From Sabellastarte sp. h YS-2021 (taxonomy: Eukaryota; Annelida; Polychaeta; Sabellida; Sabellidae): a DNA stretch of 64,000 nt. The notes beneath the pieces were generated by a model that searched no databases, was not told where the DNA came from, and saw nothing but the letters and a program-made list of their open reading frames with translations. The stretch covers positions 90,432,537 to 90,496,536 of the forward strand of contig OZ024936.1 of assembly GCA_964017235.1 (NCBI GenBank), written 5' to 3'. Every line of letters starts with the position of its first letter. The first letter of the stretch is position 1. Below, in pieces: positions 9,698-21,600 of this stretch. Both the position numbers and the translations under genes were made by a program.

Positions 9698-12600
9698 GTA
9701 AGTTTAAAGCTAGGCCTAAGATCATTATTAATCAGTGCTGCTTGACAAAACTCATTCGAGGTTTTGGTCATGTTAACAGCTAAGGGTAAAATAATCAAAG
9801 TTGAGGCTTAATATCCTTTTCAATCTAGTGTTCATGACTTGTACAAAATAGTTGCCATGCCAATAACTTCAAAAAGTTAATGGCCCAGTGGAAAAATTAC
9901 TGGCCCAGCCTTTAAACGTAAAAATAAAGAAATTGCAAAAAGAAAATCCAATAGTTTATACAACACAATGTACGAGATGTATTCAGAAATTTAAGGCTAA
10001 ACATAGTACCCCACTGTCTCACATTATGAAAATGGAAAAATATGTCAAAAATAGGCTGAAACAAGCTATCAATCTATTAGTTGGTATGGTGTTTCACTTG
10101 TGTTTCATGTGAATTCAAATGAATTCAAAATGTTTCTTTCACCAACTCTGTCCAAGTTATATCTTCCTGGTTGCCAGTTCTCTTATTGGGCCATAAAGGC
10201 CTATGCAAAACTGGCAAAGCACTTTTCCTTTTTGATCATAAATTTGTCAGACATGTTATCAAATTGTGCTAACGGCACAGAAAAATGAATTAAAAAGCCA
10301 GAAACACCAAAATGTATCACAACCCTAAAAAACAGAAATTATGAGCCTCAAACAGAAGTTTGTTTCAAATTTGATGGCCAATATTATTTAACAACAGAAA
10401 CATTTTGAGTGCTTGTTGTGATGACCGATAATAAAAGTTACCAACGTAAAACGCAAAACAAAATCTTGACAGAAAAGGCGAGTTTTATGTTTTGAAGAAA
10501 TTGACCAAATTGAAGACATAATCATTTATTTATGCCCAAAAATATGGATATCAGCATGTCCTTTTTAAACATGCTTTGACAGTGAAAGTTATAAGTGTTT
10601 TTGCAAGGAAAATATGCTCATTTAGCTGTGAGGGTGCTTTTTGTGGGTTGATAATTTTCTAGGAAATATGTGCCCTAAAATTACACATGAATAATTGACC
10701 TACAGTTTACAATGATTTATTTTGTATAGAGTGACCAAACTGGCTACAGAATAAATTGTTATTTACTTTTTTTATTTGACTATTTGAGCATGTAAAAAGT
10801 TACTAAAACACAGTTCATTAAAAAACAGACAGAGATCATTGTGAACACATCTTTATTAATTTGTGAATTTTGATTATCTAAACAAAACATGCAATATGAT
10901 GGAAGACTATATGGTTGTTAAGAAAAAGCTTTTTTGCAATTTCTTTTTAATTATAAAGTACTGTCAAAATAAGATGTTCTTTATATATTTTAGGTGCTTT
11001 CTTAATTCCTTATTTTCTGACTCTTCTTTTCTGTGGAATACCAGTTTTCCTTCTTGAGGTGTACATCGGACAGTTCTCTGGATTAAGTCCACTTCACATT
11101 TGGAGTATCTGTCCCTTGATGAAAGGTGATATTTACTTATATTTGTAAATAATGTATAAGTGAATAGACATTTTAAGATAAAGATATGATGGAATGCTAT
11201 GTTGTTCTGCAATGTTTGCATGGGAAAAAGCCCTTGAAAGCTATTTTCTATTGACTTTGTCAATTCATCATTTTTTTATCTAATGAAAACAAGAACTATA
11301 AATGACATTCTTTGACAAGTTATATTTTAATGTTTTTTTTTTCAAACAGGTTTAGGTTTTTCCATGTTTATTGTTACAATAGCAATAAGCACCTATTATA
11401 ATGCCATTATTTGCTGGACCATAATCTACCTTATCAAATCATTTACCAAGTGTCTGCCTTGGTCATGTTGTCATAACTCTTGGAACACTCCATTTTGCTT
11501 GGAAAGAGGAACTACTGATACATTAACAACAGTACATAATGGCACTGAATTTCAACAGTCTTCCACAATGTACACTGGAATTGTATCTGATTGTAATAAT
11601 GCTACTGACAAGAACAATGTTACTAAAATAGCAGCCTTTGGTCAAAGTTCAACCAATGTCACTGGTCACTGGAGAACACCAGCTGAAGAATACTGGAAGT
11701 GAGTATGGTGTTGATTACTGTGCCCATATTTTTACATGTTTTTCACAGTGTTAATATTCAGGTGTCATATTCACAAAATGTTTTATCACACCTGATTTCC
11801 ATTATTAATTCCATGCAATGAAGTTTGATTAAGAATGGAATTAGGAACAAGATTAGACAATAATGCCAACATGTTCCCAGACAGGTCACCACTCATAGCA
11901 CATGTTTTGACTGGGTATTTTCATAAGACCCATCATGTATATGTCATAATTTTAAGGAAAACATAATCAACCACTAACATACGAACTTCAGCCATTATTT
12001 ATATAACATGTGTACTTTGCAAAAGTTACAAAAGCAAAATTGTATCCCCAAACAAATGGTGAATAACTATCATTATAAATTTTGTATTTAATTTATTACA
12101 TTTTCAGTCAGCAATGATAAGACTGATCCTTTTAAAAGTATAATGTATAATAAAGTTTAATGATTATCTGTCTATTCTAAATTAGCAATCCCAAAATTGT
12201 CTATTTTTTATTTTAATATATTATGCCCCCGTTCCACCCAGCAATTAAGCCTCCCAATTAAGGAATTTTGAATAGCTAAAATATGATAAAATATGTAATT
12301 AGATCCGAACAGATCAAGTTATATTTTTACAATTTTGATTACTTTTTCTTCATGATTCATGTGTTGTTCCAGGCATATTACAAAGTAAATAAACATTGGT
12401 TTCATGGTTTCATTTGTTATGAGAAGAAACTGTTACATTTGATAATACCACCTATCAGTTTCTTCACTGACATGTAAGCAGCAAGACAGCATGTTGGATA
12501 ACCTTCCTTAAGTTTCTTTGCTGTTCAGATAATGACGTTTCACTTTATAATATGTACTCTTGCATGTGCCAGGTTTTACATCAACATACTACTAGGAAAA

Positions 12601-15600
12601 AGAGTACGAGTGCTTTTTAAATTCCTAATATCTGTGTACATATTGCAAACACAGACATGGTACAACCATGAGCCTTTTACAAGGCTACATGTGATGTACA
12701 AGATATCAATCAAAAATGCCAATAACAATTTTAAATTTGATGAGTTATGCAATGGTTGTTTATATCGAGGGATAGGGATAAACATAGGGATAGGGATAAT
12801 AAAGTACTCACCTAATAATTACTACATTACCACTAAAATAAGAGATTTATACAATGCTTTACAAGAAAAACAGAAATCAAAAAAAATTTGCCTGCTTCAA
12901 TATGCATAACAAGTTTGATTTTAAAAAGTGAAAAGAAAAGTTAAAAAAGAACAGAGAGAAATAATCCCCATTTTTAAAGTTTAAGATAACCATAATACCA
13001 TTAATGATATTACATTTTAAAGTTGACAGGGACTCCCCTTGAGAAATTGTGTTAAATCAACTTTACAATTCTAAGGTACATGACAAATTATGGGAGAACT
13101 GTAAAAATGTGCCGCATGTTTTGTGATTTTGGGCAAACTACACAAGTTAAATGTCAACTTAAAGTATTAATTTTTGGCATGTGTAAAATAAGGTATTGGT
13201 ATATTCCCACATGAGATTTCAGATAGATGAGTCACATAGAAAAAACAATGATTGGATTAATTGGCTCCTTTTTAAAGATCTTAAGGTGACCACCAAATTA
13301 AACTATACAAACCTCATATGTTCTACTGATAAAGGTCAAATATAGAAATTATACACTTGCACGTATTTGCGTATTTGAAGTCCTGTACACATTCTTTCAA
13401 AATGATTTTTCTTTAGTATTTGTCAGGATTCTTTTGTTTGCAAAATACAACTCTTATTTTAGCCACTAGTTTGTACTCTAGTTCACGGAAAAGTCATCTT
13501 TGAGATGTGTGTATCTTCTAAATATCTCTGATAAATAGATTCCATGGAAATACTGTGGAAAATTTTCTTCTGTATATGGGTGCCTTATAAAACTCGGAGC
13601 TCCGGAGGTGCGGTCGGAGGGGTGCGGTGGGTGCGGTGGGGTGCGGTAAAAATATTTGTACAATAAAATATTGCTGGATCATATATTTGTAAAATATTGT
13701 TAGAAACCCCATTGTAGCCTCACGTTTTCATCACTCTAGCTGTAGATGTACAACTACCAGCATTTTATATTTTATTTGTTTTAAATATTGCCAGAAGACA
13801 GAGTGAGGTGCGGTGACAGTAAAATATTGCTGGATCATATATTTGTAAAATATTGTTAGAAACCCCATTGTAGCCTCACGTTTTCATCACGTACTGTGGG
13901 TGTACAACTACCAGCATTTGCTATTTTATTTGTTTTAAATATTGCGAGAAGACAGAGTGAGGTGCGGTGACAGTAAAATATTGCTGGATCATATCATCAC
14001 TCTGTGGGTGTACAAGTACTACAGCATTGGAGGTGCGGTGGGGGGGGGGGGGGGGGGGGGGGGGGCGGTGACTGTGATCATAATGTACTCGTACAATTCT
14101 CGGATTCAATGGTGCGGTGACAAAATAAGGCTACAATGGGGTTTCTAACAATATTTTACAAATATATGATCCAGCAATATTTTACTGTCACCGCACCTCA
14201 CTCTGTCTTCTCGCAATATTTAAAACAAATAAAATATCAAATGTTGGTAGTTGTACACCCACAGAGTGATGAAAACGTGAGGCTACAATGGGGTTTCTAA
14301 CAATATTTTACAAATATATGATCCAGCAATATTTTACTGTCACCGCACCCAATAGTGCCTTCACGAAATATTTAAAACAAATAAAATATAAAATGCTGGT
14401 ACTTGTACACCCACAGAGTGATGAAAACGTGAGGCTACAATGGGGTTTCTAACAATATTTTACAAATATATGATCCAGCAATATTTTATTGTACAAATAT
14501 TTTTACCGCACCCCATCACGACCCCCCCCCCCCCCCCTCCCCCCCGCACCTCCAATGCTGTAGTACTTGTCCACCCACAGAGTGATGAAAACGTGAGGCT
14601 ACAATGGGGTTTCTAACAATATTTTACAAATATATAATCCAGCAATATTTTACTATCACCGCACCTAATACTGCCTTCTCACAATATTTAAAACAAATAA
14701 AATATTAAATGCTGGTACTTGTACACCCACTAGATCTATATTAGGTGCGGTGGCAGTATGAAGACACACAGCCAATCAGAGGAGGGGTGCGGTAAAAAGG
14801 TGCGGTAGAGGTGCGGCTCCGAGTAAAGCTCCAACTCCAGCTCCAGCTCCGAGTTTTATAACGAGCCCTGTATATGTTCCAAAATTTGTTATTGCCTTTT
14901 AGATATTATGTTTTGGATATCACAGACAGCATTGAAGATCTTGGTGGCATCAAGTGGGATCTATTTGGCACCTTTGTGCTTGCCTGGATAATAATATTTT
15001 GTTGTGTTTTCAAAGGTATGACTGTGGTTTAAATATTGGAACAAAGTTTTTAAAATTAGTCAAAACATGCAAAAACAAATTTTTATTAATTTGTACCCTG
15101 TAGTTTGATAATTTTTCACAACAAAAGAAAAAAAATGTTTATTTTATAAATTAATTGTCTCTCATTGTAATAGTGTGTAATTAAATCCATTTTCAATTCA
15201 ACAATGCAACTATATTATAGTTGGCTTAACATCCTCTTCAAAAGCAATCAGCACTATTCATATAGCTTCATTTTCCAATAACTAGGTGGATAACACAGTA
15301 TTGATCTTACAGTCCAGAACATTTAACCAAATAGTGTGCAGTGGTTCACATCACTGACCATAGCTGCCCCTCATAATGGAGTCTTAACTTTAGATACCAT
15401 CCAAATACAGAGAAAATTGTTAGCCTTGTTTACTGCAGGCATAAAGACTTCAGGGAAGGTTGTATATGTGACAGCAACAATGCCATACTTTTTAATCACT
15501 GCCTTATTAATAAGAGGAGCCACCTTACCAGGAGCCATGGACGGTATCAGATACTATATCATGCCAGAATGGACGAAACTGTTGGAATTTCAAGTAAAGT

Positions 15601-18600
15601 TTAAAAAATCCTTAAACTGATTCAAGTTAAGATTTCCAAATGACAATAAATAAGGCACAATCTTCAAAAAAAAACAAAGGTGTCTATTGAAGCATATAGA
15701 ACATTGATAAAATGTTTATTGGTAAAAGTAAAGAGAATTAGTGATGCAACATGATTCAAATTAAAACATTTATAAAAGCATTTGTAAAGCATTTATTCTA
15801 TCAATCTGGGAATACAGTAAAGTTACAGGATAATCAGAGAAGTGTAGCAATTGTTCATATAGTATATCACCTATTTATCATGTTTATTGTGTCTATAATT
15901 TTTTATTCCAAAATTATGTAAGGTTTGGGCAGAAGGAATATTACAGATCCTGTATAGCCTTGGGCCGGGATGGGGAGCATTAATCACTATGGCTTCATAC
16001 AACAAATTCAAAAACAACTGTGTGAGGTAAACTAAGCCAAGAATTCTGTTTAGAACCCATACACACTCAAATTGTCACTGATCAAAAATGAATTTCTTAA
16101 CATTTAGAATTATGTAATTTTGCAAAAGTGTAGAGTACCCAATTAAAATAGTATTGTTTTATATTGGTCTTGTTTCAAGAAAAATTGATGCACCGAATAC
16201 ATTAGAAATGTCATATCTACATATTAATAGCATACAAAACAGGTAAATATGACACAGTTCTCTTTCATTTAAATTAGTGGTTTAGGTGTTATTTTAGTTT
16301 GCATAGCTTTAAAGCCAATTTTTTATTTTGTGTGAAGCCAACAGGACAATGTCATTTTCTCTATGTATTTTTGCTTACTTTTAAACCTACAAAGTAATAC
16401 TGTTAAATCATAAGAACTTAGAACTTTAACACACATATTTTAGAGATGCACTTTTAATTCCATTGATAACATGCCTGACAAGTTTATATGGTGGATTTGT
16501 GATCTTCTCAGTGCTTGGTTTTATGGCAAGGAGGGCCAATGTCTCTGTGAAAGATGTTGTGGCTTCAGGTAGCCAAACTGTTAGTGTTATCTATCCATGT
16601 AAGATGCATGTTAAAGTGTACTGACTATCCAGTCAATGGATAAAAATATTCAGAATATCTGTGATATTTTCTTTTCAATTTTCCAAGCAATCTAACAGTT
16701 CTATTAACTCTAGTTCAAGTATCATCAGTTTTTTTCAATAATGCATCAAGTTAAATATGTAATGATAAACTAAATGTATGGGTATATGTAACATAAACCA
16801 AAATATTAATCCTTTATTTATAATGTACTATTTTCTACTTTATGAACTAAATATATGGTGACTATAGTTTTGTGATACTAGCACTTGCTGTGCACTGCAA
16901 ATGAGTAGTAGCTTCTGCACTTCAAGACCAGAACATTATACTAAAGGAAACGTGCTTGCTAAATGTTATTCAGGGATAAATAAAATGTTTTAAGACATGC
17001 TGCTACCTTTTCAGGACCTGGTCTGGCCTTTATTGTGTATCCAGAAGCAGTTAGCCACATGCAATTCTCCCCATTGTGGGCTGTGTGTTTCTTCTGTATG
17101 TTGCTGTCAGTTGGATTGGATAGCATGGTGATACACTTTTAATTATCTATCAAGTTACTTTAATTGAGGAGACATATTGACTGGTGAATGAATTCCTTTA
17201 CTGCTGCCTGCAGTTATTTACCTTTGTCTAAAGATTAGCAATTTTGGCATACAAAGCATCTAATCAATATGTTACCTTTGTTTGGTTTTGCATCCCATAA
17301 ATGGCAAATGCAGAGGGCCTATCAAAATGTGATTGTGGTTATTGAACAGACCTAAAAGCCTAAAATGTCTTGCGCAGTTTCTTGAGCAGTTACTCTTTTA
17401 CCTAGACAAAAGATAATATATGTGTCATGATGTAAAGAGTTACAGCCCAGATTCCTCGTGTATCAGTCAGGAAAGGAAAATTCTTTACTTTGTTAAACAT
17501 ATTATTCAGCTTCTTCGGTGTAAATGTACACCACAACACTGTCAATAGCTGAAATCCACAGCCCTCACTATAAACCAATAAGCTGAATCCACATCCTTCA
17601 CTGTTACTTTTATATGCTGAATCCACAGTCTTTCTGTATCAAGTTGAACTGCCACTTGCACTATTACTTTTGCAAGTAAACTTATGAGAAACATTGCACT
17701 TTAAATGCAAAAGTGGCTGAACAATTTGTCAACTACTGACTTCTTCTAAACCAAGAGTGAAACACATCTCACTGTTTCTGCATCATAACTGAAGCACATC
17801 AAATTTAAATCTAAAATACAACTGAACTAAATGGATTTCTCAACCCCTTATATTTTCAAATTATACAGTCATGAACATTTCAGAGACAAAGAAAGAAACA
17901 AAGATACAAATATATATAGAATTTATACTTGTCTAGCTTTTGCAGAAACAAATAAATATATATTCAATACACCATCCTGGCTTTTCTAGAAACAGAGAGA
18001 CTACCCTAGAATATTGCACTTTGGTCCATTTAGTAAACCACAAGTGAAAAAAATTGTGAATGCTTGGCTTAAGAAATTCTGTCATTATACTGGCTGTTCA
18101 GCCTATTGGTTCATCGGAAATAGGCGGAATTTTGCTGATTGGACTAACAGTAAAAAATAGTTCATAAACAATAGAGTGTGAGTCTTCAGACCCATGTGTT
18201 AACTTAAGTAGAACAATACTTGATTTTTTGGGGTTCAAGATAGCTGAACACATTGGGTTGGTCACATTACAATAGATAGTTATGGGCATGAAACAAATTA
18301 ATCCATTTCAATTGGATAAGATTCTGTACTTAAAACTAACAAACAGTAGCATGCAACTTTTCCAACCTGGCATGCAAGGAATCGAAAACAGAACCTGATA
18401 AATGGAATTCAAGGGAGTTACCATATATGCATAATGTATTGCAAAATATTAATTATTTGATATATTTATATATGCAACTATATAGCTCTGATGTATAAAG
18501 TACATTAAAAATATACAAGAAATATTAAATTTTGTTTAAAATATTTAAACTTGAATTTTTCAAACATTATTCAAATGCATATTTCATCAGCACCTTTATT

Positions 18601-21600
18601 TCAGTTTGCCATAATTGAAACACTGACTAGCAGCATAGTAGATGCCTATCCAGCATACCTTTGGAGACACAGGACTTTGTTTCTTGCTGGAACATGTTTA
18701 ATACTACTTCTACTTGGAATTCCATTTGTAACAAGAGTAAGTAAGAACATTATCACATTGATCTCTTTTGTCCACTGGTGCTTCAAATGTTCAGATAATT
18801 ATGAAAAAAATGTATTCTGCAGTTTTAATTGCCTCATATTATATAATTCAATATATATTTACAGGATAAAACAATATTGCAATATTGAGATTTGTGAAGC
18901 CCTCGGACAATATCACTTGACCAAGGGCTTCATAAATACAATAATGCCCAGAAAGAAGTGTTTTATTTTGTTTATTATACCGAAAGTATTTACATTTTTT
19001 TTCCTATAGAAGTAATTACAAGAAATGCTTGTAAGTCATTCTCATTTAAATTAAATGTGAGGTCACAAACCAATTCAACACACAAAAGTATTGGGTTTAA
19101 TATTACCTATTTAGTAGTAATTGCATGGTTGCTGTACTTATTTCGATTCTATTAAAAGTCTTTTACCTGTAACATTTGAAATATTTTAGTGCACTTTTCA
19201 TGATACATGTTTGAACATACAGGTCTCTCCAAATACATTAACGTCACAAATTTCATTGATATATTTCACCACAGTGCAGACGACTGACGAAAAATCAATA
19301 TCCAAAAGCTCAATACTACTGTACATCGCCACGTCATGAAGACGCTTTTATAAGTAAACAACATCCACTTTGTTTAAATTTGCAACAAAACGGGCATTAG
19401 GGTGATATTTTTTAACCCCAATGATATTGCCCGCAAACACTGCAATCTGATTGGTTAATATGCACTTGAGCAACTGCTATAAAAATTTTATACCATATAT
19501 TTTCAGGGAGGAATATATGCCTTTCAACTTATGGACTGGTACATTGCAATCCCTTTTTGAATTCTTTACATTTTCTTGGATGTATGGTAAGTTTTACTAA
19601 AATACATACATTTAAATTATTTATAAAAACATTACACCTTATGTAACATATGTTGATACCCAACTGCATAAATAATAGCTTTATATTATATTGTCTTCAT
19701 AAGTTACTTGTTTCATAATGTTGTAAGATCACAATTACGCTTGCATTTATAAGTCCGTAAGTGAATTGCTGTTAATAAATTGTTTTTCATAGATTGGTTT
19801 TCACATTTGCTGCAACTTTGTAGTAAAATATAACTTTTAAACCATTTCTGCATATATATATATATAGAAGTGTATCATGTGACATTTCATGAAAGAATTC
19901 TAAGTTGCATGATGTTTGTTTCTGAACTTATGAGTATTTTAGAAAATGCTTACAGTACATTTTTAACAATTATTATAATGGGGTGTTGTAAAAATGACTG
20001 ATGTTATTGTATTTTAAAAATTTTACATATGTATACAGTGATTTGTGAAGTCCAAGATATCTACACAGATATAATTCAAATAATATGTGTGCTTCACTGA
20101 AAACAAACCTTGAAAGAACTCCGAGACATGGTTGGATTAAACAAAACACATTTGGAACTACTTTAGAATGGTTATTGTTAAAAGTTGAAAAGCTGTCAAA
20201 TTGTATGAAGAATTTTAATAGATATTGTCTGAGTCATAAAATAAGTAAAGTGGTGAGTGGGTTTGCATTGAGCTGTAGTCTGAATTATCCTGAAAAAATA
20301 TTGTTCTATTTAACATTGATATCTCATAGAATGTAGTTTTAATTGTTTATATGGCCTATTTTAAGGAGCAGACAGAATATACAATGACATAGAGCTAATG
20401 ACTGGTTCCAGGCCATGTATTTTGTGGAAGATAAGCTGGTTGGCCATATCACCTGCAATACTATTGGTTTGTATAATACTGTCTGTTGGACTACTACAGG
20501 AAGGTCTATATTTAATTGCATGATTTATTGGTTGTTTCCAGTTTCTAAGAATACTAATTTTAAAAACTGCTATAACAGTATTTTTCAGTGTTTGACAAAG
20601 AATACATTCATGCTGGTCAAAAACTAAAATACTCACACCTTGTTTTTCTATGTAGTCATTGTATCTATCAGACCCTTTTGGTTAATAAATCTGATTATAC
20701 TTTCTAAAGGGAAATTTTTTCATTACTGCTCCTAGAAAACTTTTATCATTTTAAAGAAGATGGCTGCCAATACCGTATCTTTGCAAATTATTAGCATTTT
20801 TCTAAACACAAACTGTGGCTGTTTTCTTAGTTGTCGATGGGTAAATCTATTTTCAGTTCCTTGAGCTCAGACCAAGGATTGAATAAATCTATGACTCAAA
20901 AGATCAAAATTAAACAAGTATTGCTGGTTAATCTATTTACACTACTGGGTTGTATTCACAATCTATATTGTCATCGGAAACTGGCACAGGGTCACCTCTA
21001 ATAAAGTTAAATTTAGGATAACCTTAAATAAAGGAGGTAAAAGAACCTCATACAGATTGGAAGAAAATATGAGAGTACATAATAAAGGTGGGCCTGTGCC
21101 AGTAATAAATGAATTAGTTTAAAATGTTAAAGTGATGGCATGATAATTTGTAACTGTGCAAGAGAAAATGAACCGGCCAAACCCCAGCTGTAGGAGTGGC
21201 ATTTAAGGGGGATAGTTTATTTTTGAACATTTCACCTCTTTGATCTCCAGCATTAGCATCATCTGTCATGTATCTCCACACTCAGTCCGATGTCCAGGTG
21301 CCATGCCTCTGAACGTTCTGCAATGCAACATTATTATCAAAAGCAAAAGTGGCACCTGAACATCAGAAGGTGTCAAAGATGTATCAAGCCCCTGCCAAGT
21401 TCATCCTGGATAAAATTAACAAAAAAGTCCTCTATCTTTAGTACCAGTAAGAGGTAGCCAGTTGGAGTTTTCCTTAAATTCAAATAAGGGTAGATTTTAA
21501 TTCTTAGGGATTAATGCTAAATGGTTGAAAATGGCACAGACAGGGCACAATGTAAACCTGTAACTCTAGGTAATGAAATCAGTTTCACTTGGTTATTAAT

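Larger units (their letters stand above)
11699..14902 (+). other. SLC6 intron 3
   Basis: A 3.2-kb intron. Its 3' third is the fold-back element at 13579-14867, which ends only 35 bases before the exon 4 acceptor. The rest is AT-rich and unremarkable; a 125-codon open frame at 12532-12909 looks like chance. Confidence 0.75.

Noticed and set aside
12765-12800. GGGATA repeats resembling telomeric or satellite sequence
   Set aside because: Only four or five units; too short and not a known telomere motif.
12532-12909. 125-codon open frame in intron 3
   Set aside because: AT-rich low-complexity composition, no domain, lies wholly inside the intron, and no splice or family support.
17402-17626. 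Open frame with repeated SEGCGF residues
   Set aside because: Reflects a three-copy short DNA repeat inside intron 8, not a gene.
18551-19009. 152-codon open frame around exon 9
   Set aside because: Only 18605-18736 matches the family. The rest is intron read-through before the acceptor and past the GTAAGT donor.
19558-19560. TGA in transporter exon 10 read as selenocysteine
   Set aside because: The downstream conserved TM9 end is in another frame, and exon 11 requires that frame, so read-through would not restore the protein. No SECIS-like element was looked for or seen.
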